Assembly (NCBI RefSeq): GCF_003634705.1
Contig: NZ_RBWU01000002.1
Coordinates: 186,001-250,000, forward strand
Length of the DNA: 64,000 nucleotides
Source: Actinomadura pelletieri DSM 43383
GTDB taxonomy: Bacteria; Actinomycetota; Actinomycetes; Streptosporangiales; Streptosporangiaceae
Direction of reading: 5' to 3'
Part shown: positions 38,144 through 46,421 of the stretch, one piece after another
Layout of the letters: each line of letters opens with the position of its first letter
Numbering within the stretch: position 1 is the first letter of the stretch
Made by a program: the position numbers and the translations under genes
The notes under the pieces: generated by a model
The model's database searches: none
What the model was told of the DNA's origin: nothing
What the model saw: the letters and a program-made list of their open reading frames with translations, nothing else

Positions 38144-39492
38144 GCATCGCGACCGGGACGGCGCCCGCGAAGAAGGCCCCGAACGGCGGGCGCCGGCTGC
38201 GCTGGCCCCACTACCTGCTGATCGCCTCCGGGCTGCTGGTGCTGCTGTCGCTCGTCCGGGTGATCGACGACGCGGACCCGGTGACGTCCAGCGGAACGGT
38301 CAGCGCCGCGCTCCGCCTCGCCGTGCCGATCTTCCTGGCGGGTCTCGGCGGGCTCTGGTCGGAGCGCTCCGGCGTGATCAACATCGGGCTTGAGGGCATG
38401 ATGATCCTCGGGACCTGGACCGGCGCGTGGGCCGGCTACCAGTGGGGGCCGTGGATCGGGGTGCTGGCGGGCATCATCGGCGGCGCGCTCGGCGGCCTCC
38501 TGCACGCCATCGCGACGGTGTCGTTCGGCGTGGACCACATCGTGTCCGGTGTCGCGATCAACATCCTCGGTCTCGGGCTGACCCAGTTCCTCGCCGACCT
38601 GATCTTCGACCAGGGCGAGGCGAAGGCGCTCGGCGGCGGCCCACGCCAGTCGCCGCCCGTCGACGCGATCTCGACATTGACGCTGCCGGTGTTGTCCGGC
38701 GGGAAGGTCGGCGGCTGGCAGAGCCCGGACTGGCTGGGCTCGCTCGAAGACCATCACTGGTTCCTGGTGTCCGACCTCGCGGGCATCCTGCGCGGTCTGA
38801 CGAGCGACATGTCGCTGCTGACGTTCGTGGCGCTGCTGCTGGTGCCGCTCAGCTTCATCGTGCTGTGGCGGACGCCGTTCGGGTTGCGGGTCCGCTCCTG
38901 CGGCGAGGACCCGTACGCGGCCGAGTCCCTCGGCGTGCAGGTGTACCGCATGAAGTACGCCGCGGTGATCATCTCCGGTGCGTTCTCCGGCCTGGCGGGC
39001 GCGTTCCTCGTCACGATCAGCTCCGTCTACCAGGACGGTCAGACCAACGGCCGCGGCTTCATCGGCCTCGCCGCCATGATCTTCGGGAACTGGCGTCCGG
39101 GCGGTCTCGCCGCGGGCTCGCTGCTGTTCGGATACACCGACGCGATGAACGTGCGCGGCGGCGGGCAGTCCGTGCACGCGCTGCTGCTGTTCGTCGCGAT
39201 CCTGCTGGTCGGTGTCGCGATCTGGCAGGCGGTGCGGGCGAACCGGCTGCGTCCGGATGCGGTCACCGACCTCGGCCGCCGCGAGGTGCGCGCCGCGTCC
39301 CTCGGCTCCGTGCTGGCGCTGGTCGCGGCCGTCGCGCTGCTCGTCTGGTTCCTGATGAGCGACATCGTCCCGGGCGAGCTGGTCTCGTTCACGCCGCATC
39401 TGACGACGCTGCTCGTCCTCGCGCTGGCCAGCCAACGCCTCCGCATGCCCGCCGCGAACGGGGTCCGTTACCGGCGCGGTGAGGCACGATAA
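38140..39492 (+). CDS. Nucleoside ABC importer permease 2
   Basis: A 450-residue permease of the YufQ/NupC-like type, the partner of the preceding permease. ATG 38140 overlaps the upstream stop. Typical motifs are PIFLAGLGGLWSERSGVINIGLEGMMILG and FGVDHIVSGVAINILGLGLTQFL near the N-terminus, and TPFGLRVRSCGEDPYAAESLGVQVYRMKYAAVI, the coupling loop. About ten membrane segments are visible. The cytidine deaminase gene begins four bases after the stop. Confidence 0.92.
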   Translation: MSIATGTAPAKKAPNGGRRLRWPHYLLIASGLLVLLSLVRVIDDADPVTSSGTVSAALRLAVPIFLAGLGGLWSERSGVINIGLEGMMILGTWTGAWAGYQWGPWIGVLAGIIGGALGGLLHAIATVSFGVDHIVSGVAINILGLGLTQFLADLIFDQGEAKALGGGPRQSPPVDAISTLTLPVLSGGKVGGWQSPDWLGSLEDHHWFLVSDLAGILRGLTSDMSLLTFVALLLVPLSFIVLWRTPFGLRVRSCGEDPYAAESLGVQVYRMKYAAVIISGAFSGLAGAFLVTISSVYQDGQTNGRGFIGLAAMIFGNWRPGGLAAGSLLFGYTDAMNVRGGGQSVHALLLFVAILLVGVAIWQAVRANRLRPDAVTDLGRREVRAASLGSVLALVAAVALLVWFLMSDIVPGELVSFTPHLTTLLVLALASQRLRMPAANGVRYRRGEAR

Positions 39493-39496
39493 GGAA

Positions 39497-39901
39497 ATGG
39501 AGATCGACTGGCCTGCACTGCGCGCCGCCGCGCGGGAGGCGATGAGCCGCGCCTACTGCCCGTACTCGGGGTTTCCCGTCGGCGCCGCGGGTCTGGTGGA
39601 CGACGGCCGGATCATCACCGGCTGCAACGTCGAGAACGCCGCGTACGGGAACACGCTGTGCGCGGAGTGCGGGCTCGTGTCGGCCCTGCACGGCCCCGGC
39701 AAGTCCGACGCGCCCCGGCTCGTCGCGGTCGTGGTCGTCGACCGCAACGGCGACACTCTGATGCCGTGCGGGCGCTGCCGTCAGCTCCTCTGGGAGCACG
39801 GCGGCGCCACGATGCTGATCGAGACGACCACCGGCATCCTGCCCATGTCGGCCGTCCTGCCGGACGCGTTCGGCCCCGACGACCTCGTGAAAAGAGCCTG
39901 A
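39497..39901 (+). CDS. cdd: Cytidine deaminase
   Basis: Deaminates cytidine and deoxycytidine to uridine and deoxyuridine in pyrimidine salvage. The 134-residue protein is of the small tetrameric class. Zinc and catalytic residues are seen in CNVENAAYGNTLCAECG (Cys and the proton-shuttling Glu) and PCGRCRQLL (two Cys). AAGGA precedes ATG 39497; the in-frame GTG at 39479 lies within the permease gene. deoA follows after four bases, so imported nucleosides are processed directly by operon-encoded enzymes. Confidence 0.95.
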   Translation: MEIDWPALRAAAREAMSRAYCPYSGFPVGAAGLVDDGRIITGCNVENAAYGNTLCAECGLVSALHGPGKSDAPRLVAVVVVDRNGDTLMPCGRCRQLLWEHGGATMLIETTTGILPMSAVLPDAFGPDDLVKRA

Positions 39902-39905
39902 GATC

Positions 39906-41174
39906 GTGGACGCCATCGACGTCATCCGCGCCAAACGGGACGGCGCGGCCCTCACCCCCGAGCAGATCGACTGGGCCGTCGACGCCTACACGCGCGGCGC
40001 GATCGCCGACGAGCAGATGGCGGCGCTGGCGATGGCGATCCTGCTGAACGGCATGACCCGGCCCGAGGTGGCCCGCTGGACGGACGCGATGATCCGCTCC
40101 GGTGAACGGATGGACTGGGCGGAGCTGGACCGTCCGACCACCGACAAGCACTCCACGGGCGGGGTCGGCGACAAGATCACCCTGCCGCTGTCGCCGCTGG
40201 TGGCGGCTTGCGGCGCCGCCGTTCCGCAACTGTCGGGACGCGGCCTCGGCCACACCGGCGGCACGCTCGACAAGCTGGAGTCCGTTCCGGGCTGGCGGGC
40301 GTCCCTGACGAACGCCGAGATGCTGGACGTGCTGCGCACCGCCGGCGCCGTGGTGTGCGCGGCGGGCAGCGGCCTCGCCCCCGCCGACCGCAAGCTCTAC
40401 GCCCTCCGCGATGTGACCGGCACCGTCGAGTCGATCCCGCTGATCGCGTCCTCGATCATGTCGAAGAAGATCGCCGAAGGGACCGGCGCCCTCGTCCTGG
40501 ACGTCAAGGTCGGCTCCGGCGCGTTCATGAAGACCGTGGCGAACGCCCGCGAGCTGGCCGAGACCATGGTCGCGATCGGCACCGACCACGGGGTGCGCAC
40601 GACCGCGCTGCTCACCGCGATGGACCGTCCGCTCGGCAACGCCGTGGGCAATGCCGTCGAGGTCGCCGAGGCGGTGGAGGTGCTCGCCGGGGGAGGCCCG
40701 GCCGACGTGGTCGAGCTGACGCTGACCCTCGCGCGGGAGATGCTGTCGGCCGCCGGTCTGGAGTCGAGGGACCCGGCCGACGCGCTGAAGGACGGCTCCG
40801 CCATGGACGTCTGGCGCCGCATGATCAGCGCCCAGGGCGGCGATCCCGATGCGCCGCTCCCGTCCGCCCGCGAGACCCACACGGTCGTCGCCCCGTCCAG
40901 CGGCGTCCTGACCCGCCTGGACGCCTACGGCGTCGGGGTGGCCGCGTGGCGTCTCGGCGCGGGCCGGGCCCGCAAGGAGGACCCGGTCTCGGCCGCCGCG
41001 GGCATCATCTGCCACGCCAAACCGGGCGACACCGTCACCGAGGGCCGGCCCCTACTGACCCTGCACACCGACGACGAGACCCGCCTACCCCGCGCCCTCG
41101 AATCCCTGAACGGCGCCTACAAGATCACCACCGGGAAGCCGACCCTCCTCCCCCTGATCATCGACCGTGTCTAG
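39906..41174 (+). CDS. deoA: Thymidine phosphorylase
   Basis: Phosphorolytic cleavage of thymidine and deoxyuridine to base and 2-deoxyribose-1-phosphate. The 422-residue protein has the phosphate-binding KHSTGGVGDKITLPLSPLVAACG, the family signature SGRGLGHTGGTLDKLES and the C-terminal PYNP domain (HTVVAPSSGVLTRLDAYGVG). GTG 39906 gives the normal start. It is the last gene of the uptake operon. Its TAG stop lies in a CTAG tetranucleotide that also provides the stop of the opposite siderophore-interacting gene. Confidence 0.95.
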   Translation: MDAIDVIRAKRDGAALTPEQIDWAVDAYTRGAIADEQMAALAMAILLNGMTRPEVARWTDAMIRSGERMDWAELDRPTTDKHSTGGVGDKITLPLSPLVAACGAAVPQLSGRGLGHTGGTLDKLESVPGWRASLTNAEMLDVLRTAGAVVCAAGSGLAPADRKLYALRDVTGTVESIPLIASSIMSKKIAEGTGALVLDVKVGSGAFMKTVANARELAETMVAIGTDHGVRTTALLTAMDRPLGNAVGNAVEVAEAVEVLAGGGPADVVELTLTLAREMLSAAGLESRDPADALKDGSAMDVWRRMISAQGGDPDAPLPSARETHTVVAPSSGVLTRLDAYGVGVAAWRLGAGRARKEDPVSAAAGIICHAKPGDTVTEGRPLLTLHTDDETRLPRALESLNGAYKITTGKPTLLPLIIDRV

Positions 41175-41914
41175 TGCAGGCCGCGCTTACCGGGCGCCCA
41201 GAATGGTTTGACCTTGATCGACGTCCGGGGCCATCCCCGGTCCCGCACCAGATGATCGCGGACCAGCTGGCACGTTCGAGCCTCCCCGGCCACATAGGCG
41301 GCCCCCGGGCCCTCGGGGAGGTCGAGCCGTGACACGGCGTCCAGCATGACCGTGGACGCCGTCGCGGGCCGCCCCTCGCGGTGCACGCGGTGCAGCCGGT
41401 GCGGTCCGGGCAGCGGCGGGTCGAGCTCGGGGGTCTCGCTCTCCACCACCCCGTAGACCCGCGCGGACGCGTCCAACTCCCGCAGCATCGCCCCGAACGC
41501 GACGGACGCGGTCTCCTCCCCGACGAACACGTGGTGATCGGCGTCCCGGACGAAGAAGTCTCCCTGCGGCCACCAGAACGTCACAGCGTCGCCGACCTGG
41601 ACCGTCCGCGCCCACCGGAGCCCGATGCCGTCGCCGTCGTAGAGGTGCGCGCGAAGCTCCAGCGTCCGCGCGCCCCGGTCGAACTCCCAGATCGTGTAGG
41701 TGCGGAGGGTCTCGACCGGGTGGAGCAGCCCGTACATCGACAGCGGGTCGTGGATCTGGATCCGCACGTGCTGACCGGGCGAGTAGGGGAACGTGATCGG
41801 CGCCTCGGCGACGAGCCGGATCCGTTTCATCGTCGGCGTGACCTCCCCGACCTCGGTGACCGTCGCTCCGATCGCGTACCGGCCGACCAGGCGGTTCAGC
41901 GGGTTACGGGCCAT
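41171..41914 (-). CDS. Siderophore-interacting protein (FAD-dependent ferric reductase family)
   Basis: A 247-residue member of the SIP/ViuB family, which reduces ferric siderophores in the cytosol. It has the FAD-binding barrel (TPTMKRIRLVAEAPITFPYSPGQHVRIQI; TLRTYTIWEFD, matching the RxYTxR-type flavin motif) and the C-terminal NAD(P)H domain (HHVFVGEETASVAFGAMLREL; AAYVAGEARTCQLVRDHLVRDRGWP). It diverges from a TetR gene with a shared AT-rich palindromic region, so it is likely repressed by that TetR. No siderophore locus is nearby. Confidence 0.87.
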   Translation of the reverse strand: MARNPLNRLVGRYAIGATVTEVGEVTPTMKRIRLVAEAPITFPYSPGQHVRIQIHDPLSMYGLLHPVETLRTYTIWEFDRGARTLELRAHLYDGDGIGLRWARTVQVGDAVTFWWPQGDFFVRDADHHVFVGEETASVAFGAMLRELDASARVYGVVESETPELDPPLPGPHRLHRVHREGRPATASTVMLDAVSRLDLPEGPGAAYVAGEARTCQLVRDHLVRDRGWPRTSIKVKPFWAPGKRGLH

Positions 41915-41916
41915 GC

Positions 41917-41956
41917 TTCCTTACCCCTCATAGATTTTCTTAGAGGTATTAAGGAA
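41917..41956. promoter_or_regulatory. Putative TetR operator between the SIP and TetR genes
   Basis: Outer arms TTCCTTA (41917-41923) and TAAGGAA (41950-41956) form a perfect inverted repeat around inner CCTC/GAGG half-sites. The segment is markedly AT-rich and abuts the SIP start at 41914. An autoregulatory, divergent operator is inferred. Confidence 0.5.
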
Positions 41957-42004
41957 ACATAGAAGCCATAGACTGTCAACGCCATCGACCCCGAGAGGAC
42001 GCCC

Positions 42005-42715
42005 ATGAGCACCAGCCGCCGCGACCGGCTCCGGGACGGCACCCTGACGGAGATCCGCGAAGCGGCGCGCACCCTGCTGACCACCCGGGGCACCGCCGCG
42101 GTGACGATCAACGCGGTCGCGCGTGAGGTCGGCATGAGCGGCCCGGCTCTCTACCACTACTTCTCCGGCCACCAGGAGCTGGTCCAGGCCGTCACCGCCG
42201 ACTTCTTCGCCGAACTCGCCGCGGAGATGCGGGCCGCCCGCGACGCCCGGCCCGGTGGCTCGACCTCCGCCCGCATCCTCGCCGCCTGTCGCGCCATGCG
42301 CGCCTGGGCGATCGCGCATCCCGCCGAGTTCGGCTGGATCTTCACCAGCCCCGTCCCGTCCTCGGTCACCCGGGCCCCGGACTCCGCCCGCAACCTCGCC
42401 GGCCGCGACTTCGAACGCGTTTTCCAGGACGAGATCGCGAAGCTGTGGGAAACGCGTCCGTTTCCCGTCCCGGACGACCTCCCACCCGCGATCCGGAAGC
42501 AACTGCGCGCCTACACGGAGAAACTCGGCATCGAGCTACCCGTCGAAGCCGTCTATGTGACGACGTCCTGCTGGATCCGCCTCTACGGCCTCCTGTGCAT
42601 GGAGGTCCTCAACCAGCTCGACTACATCTACACCGATATGGAATTCCTCTACGAGGAATGCCTCCGCGACCTGTCCGCGACACTCGGTCTCGACTACGAG
42701 CCCCCACCCGCCTGA
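42005..42715 (+). CDS. TetR/AcrR regulator with WHG-type C-terminal domain
   Basis: A 236-residue TetR protein. The N-terminal HTH is clear (LTEIREAARTLLTTRGTAAVTINAVAREVGMSGPALYHYFSGHQELVQAV). The C-terminal ligand domain contains WAIAHPAEFGWIF and a later YVTTSCWIRLYGLLCMEVLNQL helix, typical of the WHG subgroup. It diverges from the siderophore-interacting protein gene across an AT-rich palindrome, so it probably controls that gene and itself. A terminator shared with the DUF4360 gene follows. Confidence 0.87.
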   Translation: MSTSRRDRLRDGTLTEIREAARTLLTTRGTAAVTINAVAREVGMSGPALYHYFSGHQELVQAVTADFFAELAAEMRAARDARPGGSTSARILAACRAMRAWAIAHPAEFGWIFTSPVPSSVTRAPDSARNLAGRDFERVFQDEIAKLWETRPFPVPDDLPPAIRKQLRAYTEKLGIELPVEAVYVTTSCWIRLYGLLCMEVLNQLDYIYTDMEFLYEECLRDLSATLGLDYEPPPA

Positions 42716-42730
42716 CCGGAGCCGGACGGA

Positions 42731-42767
42731 CCCCGGTTCCCGAGCCGCCGCTGCGCAGGAACCGGGG
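42731..42767. terminator. Bidirectional hairpin terminator, TetR / DUF4360 genes
   Basis: A perfect 10-bp inverted repeat (42731-42740 and 42758-42767) with a 17-base loop in the 65-base gap between the convergent genes. Confidence 0.65.
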
Positions 42768-42780
42768 CTCGTGCGCGGGA

Positions 42781-43413
42781 TCATGTGGGGCGGCACCTCT
42801 TGTAGAGGATCGGGTGGACCTCTTCACCCGCCATGGTCATGTAACTCGTCCTGGTCTTGTCGGAGGTGCCGAGGCTGACTTGCAACTCCGAGTCGATGAT
42901 GAAAGAGCGCCGCTCCCCGCACGGACTGAAAACCGGGTCGGAGTCCGGCGGTTGGAATCGCCAGGGGCCGGAGAACGGGCCGTGCAGCGAATGGGTCTTC
43001 GGTGTGTTCGGTGTGCCCTGCAGGTGGTTGGACACCGTCAGAACACCGGAGGCATCCGGTTCGAGTTCTGCGTGGCCGCGGTAGTCGACGGCCGGCTTGA
43101 TGGCGTAGCTGTAGCCCTGTGGAACGAGTACCCGCAGAAGAATTGTGCATCTCCTCCGCTCGGTCGCCGGGTTCGCGCCGCCGACCTCGACGCGTACCTC
43201 GTCCCGCTCGAGGGTGAAGCTCTGGTTGTCCGGCGAGATGGTGAGCGACATCGCTCCCGGCGTGCAGTCCGTGCCGCTGACCATCCCGATCTCGATGGTC
43301 ACACCGTCGGGTGGGGGATCCGCGACTGCGGCACCGGCGCCCGTGGCGGTCAGGGCGGGCAGGGCGAGCGTGACGCCCAGGATGGCGGGCAGGGCGCGTC
43401 CGGTGTTCAACAT
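42781..43413 (-). CDS. Secreted DUF4360 family protein
   Basis: A 210-residue exported protein. ATG 43413 has GGAAGG just upstream and gives a signal peptide (MLNTGRALPAILGVTLALPALTATGAGAAVA). The mature part matches the DUF4360 pattern: GTDCTPGAMSLTISPDNQSFTLERDEV, LLRVLVPQGYSYAI, VDYRGHAELEPDASG, GPFSGPWRF, PCGERRSFIIDSELQVSLGTSD, SYMTM and a final CxP, with paired Cys likely forming disulfides. Function unknown. A longer in-frame version from 43497 has no signal logic and is unlikely. Confidence 0.82.
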   Translation of the reverse strand: MLNTGRALPAILGVTLALPALTATGAGAAVADPPPDGVTIEIGMVSGTDCTPGAMSLTISPDNQSFTLERDEVRVEVGGANPATERRRCTILLRVLVPQGYSYAIKPAVDYRGHAELEPDASGVLTVSNHLQGTPNTPKTHSLHGPFSGPWRFQPPDSDPVFSPCGERRSFIIDSELQVSLGTSDKTRTSYMTMAGEEVHPILYKRCRPT

Positions 43414-43489
43414 GGCAGCCTTCCAGGTCGGACGTGGGGCACGGCCATGCCGTTTTTTCGGCACGGCCACGAAGATCCTGGCGGGCCCG

Positions 43490-43565
43490 AGAATCACTGA
43501 TAGATTATTTCCGAGTCAGCAATTCTGTCAATATTCATTCTATTCTATTGATTTTCATATTTAAC
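43490..43565. other. AT-rich island between DUF4360 and MerR genes
   Basis: About 75 bases are strongly AT-rich (for example TAGATTATTTCC, AATATTCATTCTATTC, TTGATTTTCATATTTAAC) in a genome near 70% G+C. They contain the DUF4360 promoter region and encode the last residues (KYENQ) of the MerR protein. They may be a recombination scar or an H-NS/Lsr2-type binding tract. Confidence 0.55.
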
Positions 43566-44432
43566 TTCGGTGTCCGGTGGGCGGACATGCGTGTCACCCA
43601 GGGGCTCGCGGGCGCGTCCGGGGAGCTCGCGGACCGGGCACTGTAGCTCGAACACCTGGAGGCCGTCGGCTGCGCCTTCCATGTGCACCTGCCGGTACAC
43701 CCCCCAGGACTCCAGACCGCGCTCTTCGAGGACGACGTCGACGGTGAGCCAGGGGTCGAGGGTGTCCCCGGCCGCGCGGTGGTGCGTCACCACGGCACCC
43801 CGGTTCTCGGCGGGCACCTCGGCCAGTTCCAGCCCGGCCACCGGGTCGGCGCCCGGGGGGAGCGGTATGCCGACCGCGACGTCGATCTTCGATCCGTCGG
43901 GGCGGCCGTGGTAGGTGCGGACGCCACGGCCGACGAGGGGCGTGCCGGCCGCGGACAGGCGCGCGGCGAGCGTCTCGGACAGGGCGCTGACCATCGCGCC
44001 GATCTCGCTCGTGTCGTTCACCTCGCCACTGACCTGTGCGAGGCGAAGCGCGGGCAGTGGTCGCAGGTGCAGTGTGCCGGTGACCATGGTCAGCCCTTCC
44101 TCGATCGCTCGGAGCCGCCGTTCCACCTCCGCGAGCCGCCGCCGGTCGCGTTGGACGCGCCGTTCCAGCTCCGCCTGGCGCAGACGCAGCATTCCGCGGA
44201 GCCGCCCGGCGGAGACCCGGTCGTCCAGCAGGGCGCGGCACTGGTCCAGGGTGAACCCGAGTTCCTTCAGCGCCACAAGACTGTTGACCCGTCCGACCTG
44301 CGAGGGGGTGTACCAGCGGTAGCCGGTCGCCGGATCGACCCGTTCGGGCACCACCAGTCCCACGGTGTCGTAGTGCCGCAACATCCGGACCGAGACCCCG
44401 GTGCGGCGGGCGAGTTCTCCGATGCTCAACAT
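43545..44432 (-). CDS. MerR-family regulator with GyrI-like effector domain
   Basis: A 295-residue activator. The MerR winged HTH is at the N-terminus ([45 protein letters not shown]), followed by a coiled-coil dimerisation helix ([31 protein letters not shown]) and a GyrI-like ligand-binding domain (about 120-275). A near-perfect 23-bp dyad inside a 19-bp promoter spacer lies directly upstream, the hallmark of MerR autoregulation. The last codons fall in an AT-rich patch, so the present C-terminus may be a recent change. Effector unknown. Confidence 0.87.
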   Translation of the reverse strand: MLSIGELARRTGVSVRMLRHYDTVGLVVPERVDPATGYRWYTPSQVGRVNSLVALKELGFTLDQCRALLDDRVSAGRLRGMLRLRQAELERRVQRDRRRLAEVERRLRAIEEGLTMVTGTLHLRPLPALRLAQVSGEVNDTSEIGAMVSALSETLAARLSAAGTPLVGRGVRTYHGRPDGSKIDVAVGIPLPPGADPVAGLELAEVPAENRGAVVTHHRAAGDTLDPWLTVDVVLEERGLESWGVYRQVHMEGAADGLQVFELQCPVRELPGRAREPLGDTHVRPPDTEVKYENQ

Positions 44433-44441
44433 GACGGCCCC

Positions 44442-44472
44442 ACTTCAGACCATGACACGGTGTCAGGGTCAA
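44442..44472 (-). promoter_or_regulatory. MerR-type promoter/operator of the MerR gene
   Basis: On the minus strand a -35 box TTGACC (44472-44467) is separated by exactly 19 bases from a weak -10, TGAAGT (44447-44442). The spacer contains a 23-bp dyad (44448-44470) centred on TGACAC-C-GTGTCA with outer GACC/GGTC. The long spacer is what MerR proteins untwist. Transcription would start almost at the ATG, so the mRNA may be leaderless. Confidence 0.7.
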
Positions 44473-44628
44473 CCGCCGCCCGCTGCGCACACTCCGACGA
44501 CGCGCTCCTCGGGGCGAGTTCAGGGCGGTTTGTGCTGGTGGGGGAAATGTTACGGTGGCGGCGGTGGGCCGGAAACGGTCCCTCCTTTGCCGCCGGTGCC
44601 GGGCGACGCGCGAGTGGAGGTGCCTCCT

Positions 44629-45099
44629 GTGACCGAGCCCGTCGACCCCGACGTCGAACCGGCGGTGCCCGCCCAGCGGGTGCGGGCGTCGGTGGTCGCG
44701 GCGGTCGCGGCAGGTGGTGGCCTGGGCGCGGCGGCCCGTTACGCGGCGTCGCTGATCTGGCCCACCGGTTCGGACGCCTTCCCGTGGACGACGCTGGGCG
44801 TGAACGCGGTCGGCTGCGCGGTCATCGGCGCGTTCATGGTCATCATCAGTGAGGTGTGGGTCGCCCATCGCTTGGTGCGCCCGTTCTTCGGCACCGGAGT
44901 GCTCGGCGGTTTCACCACGTTCTCCACCTATGCCGCCGACATTCAACGCCTGCTCGACGGCGGTCATGCCCGAACCGCCCTGGCGTACCTGGCGGGCACG
45001 GTTCTGGCCGCGCTGGCGGCGGTGTGGTTCGCGGCGACCGTCACCCGCCGCCTGATCGCTTGGAGACGGCCGGGCCACGTGCGTGGGGGCGTCCGGTGA
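44629..45099 (+). CDS. crcB: Fluoride channel subunit CrcB/Fluc (first of pair)
   Basis: Fluc proteins form dual-topology dimers that export fluoride. The 156-residue protein starts at GTG 44629 with GGAGG eight bases upstream, has a Pro/Val-rich N-terminus and four membrane helices. Pore motifs are retained: NAVGCAVIG (conserved Asn) and GFTTFSTY (central Na+ site and Phe/Ser/Thr track). Its stop overlaps the GTG of the second crcB. Gram-positive genomes often carry such pairs that assemble as heterodimers. I found no convincing fluoride riboswitch upstream. Confidence 0.9.
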   Translation: MTEPVDPDVEPAVPAQRVRASVVAAVAAGGGLGAAARYAASLIWPTGSDAFPWTTLGVNAVGCAVIGAFMVIISEVWVAHRLVRPFFGTGVLGGFTTFSTYAADIQRLLDGGHARTALAYLAGTVLAALAAVWFAATVTRRLIAWRRPGHVRGGVR

Positions 45100-45470
45100 A
45101 CTGGTTCCTGATGGTGGCCGGTGGCATGGTCGGGGCCGTGTTGCGTTACCTGACCGACCGGGCGGTCCAGGCCCGGCACGACACCGCCTTTCCCTGGGGC
45201 ACGTTCACCGCCAACGTGACCGGCTGCCTGGTCATCGGGGTGCTGACCGGCGCCGTCGTCCACGGCGCGGCGTCCGAGGACGTGCGGCTGCTGCTGGGGA
45301 CGGGTCTGTGCGGGGCGTTGACGACCTACTCGACCTTCTCGTTCGAGACGCTGCGGCTGAGCGAGTCCGGAGAACGGTTCTTCGCCGCCGCCAACGTGAT
45401 CGTCAGTGTCGTCGCGGGACTGGGCGCGGTGTTCCTCGGCGCCGCACTGGCCGACGCGGTGTGGGCCTGA
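45096..45470 (+). CDS. crcB: Fluoride channel subunit CrcB/Fluc (second of pair)
   Basis: A 124-residue Fluc protein starting at GTG 45096, with a 4-base GTGA overlap with the first crcB. Four helices are visible ([75 protein letters not shown]), with the pore Asn in TANVTG and TTYSTFSFE. Both copies keep the key residues, so a heterodimeric channel is likely. Its stop is one base from the stop of the opposite SCO6745-family gene. Confidence 0.9.
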   Translation: MNWFLMVAGGMVGAVLRYLTDRAVQARHDTAFPWGTFTANVTGCLVIGVLTGAVVHGAASEDVRLLLGTGLCGALTTYSTFSFETLRLSESGERFFAAANVIVSVVAGLGAVFLGAALADAVWA

Positions 45471-45471
45471 C

Positions 45472-46320
45472 CTACCGGGCCGGACGGGGGAGACCGATCG
45501 GGTTGGGGAAGGGGATGTCACCGTTCTCGGCGACGGCGCGGGCGACGGGCGCGAGCAGCCGGTGGAGGGCGGCCGGGTCGTCCAGCGCCTGGTACGGGGG
45601 TGCGGCCAGGGCGTCGGTTCGGCGTTCGATGTCCGCTTTGAGGGTTCGACCCGCGTCGGTGGCGGTCTCCCCGTCCACGAGCCCACGGGCGGCGAGGGCG
45701 GCGGACGCCTCGTCCCATTCCTCCTGCGACCAGCCGCGGCTGAACCTCAACAGTTCCCCCGGAGTACCGCTCACGGCACACGCCAGGACGTTGCACTCCA
45801 GACCGTTCAGCCCCTCGGCCGTCAGCACCGCGACGTGCCCGTCGCCGCGATGTTCGCGAAGCGCCGTCGCCGACTGCCAGAGCGCCTCCACCGGGTCCTC
45901 GGGCGATTCGAGATCGCGGTTGGCGGCGAACAGCACCCGTCCGGCTCCGTCCGCGGCCTCGACGACCGCGCGCAGCTTCGGCGCCGCCTCGGCCGCCACG
46001 CCGTCGATGTCCGGCACCGCCCGCCGGAGCGCCTTCGCCGCGGCGACGCCGCGCACCGCCAGGATGCTCTCGGGGGACGCGAAACCCCAGGCGTCCGGTA
46101 CCGCGCGGCGGACCCGTGCCGGGTGGAATCCATAGAAGGACGCCTCGATCACCGCGGCGGGGACGGGCCCCAGCGGAGCCCCGCGACTGCCGAAGTAGCC
46201 CATCCAGAATCCCCTGAGCCCGACCTCCTTGTTCGCGGCCAGGCATTCCGGGGCGAAGTACGTCACCGCGTGCAGGGGTTCGAGGGCCGACCAGAAGTCC
46301 CGCGCGATGGATACGTCCAT
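45472..46320 (-). CDS. SCO6745 family protein
   Basis: A 282-residue soluble protein resembling the actinobacterial SCO6745 family: VTYFAPECLAANKEVGLRGFWMGYFGSRGAPLGPVPAAVIEASFYGFHPARVRRAVPDAW near the N-terminus and a C-terminal winged-helix-like part with FSRGWSQEEWDEASAALAARGLVDGE. It is described elsewhere as MarR-like, but no biochemical role is known to me. It diverges from a TioE-like MerR gene with shared GTCTCA repeats between them, so it is a likely target of that regulator. Confidence 0.72.
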   Translation of the reverse strand: MDVSIARDFWSALEPLHAVTYFAPECLAANKEVGLRGFWMGYFGSRGAPLGPVPAAVIEASFYGFHPARVRRAVPDAWGFASPESILAVRGVAAAKALRRAVPDIDGVAAEAAPKLRAVVEAADGAGRVLFAANRDLESPEDPVEALWQSATALREHRGDGHVAVLTAEGLNGLECNVLACAVSGTPGELLRFSRGWSQEEWDEASAALAARGLVDGETATDAGRTLKADIERRTDALAAPPYQALDDPAALHRLLAPVARAVAENGDIPFPNPIGLPRPAR

Positions 46321-46344
46321 TCCGGCTCCTGTCTCTATGCAGAT

Positions 46345-46377
46345 GTCTCAATCGTGCCATTGGAATTGGGTTGAGAC
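46345..46377. promoter_or_regulatory. GTCTCAA inverted repeat between SCO6745 and TioE-like genes
   Basis: GTCTCAA (46345-46351) and TTGAGAC (46371-46377) form a perfect 7-bp inverted repeat with a 19-base spacer; a further GTCTCT lies at 46331. TTGAGA also resembles a -35 box for the plus-strand gene. A shared operator is inferred. Confidence 0.4.
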
Positions 46378-46421
46378 CGAGGCGGGTCGGAAGCCCGTCC
46401 GTAAGGTAGAGTCACCGCACG

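Noticed and set aside
44500..44628. Possible fluoride riboswitch upstream of the crcB pair
   Set aside because: The conserved GAUGG and CUGAUGGCUCC-type blocks could not be found in the 150 bases before the gene.
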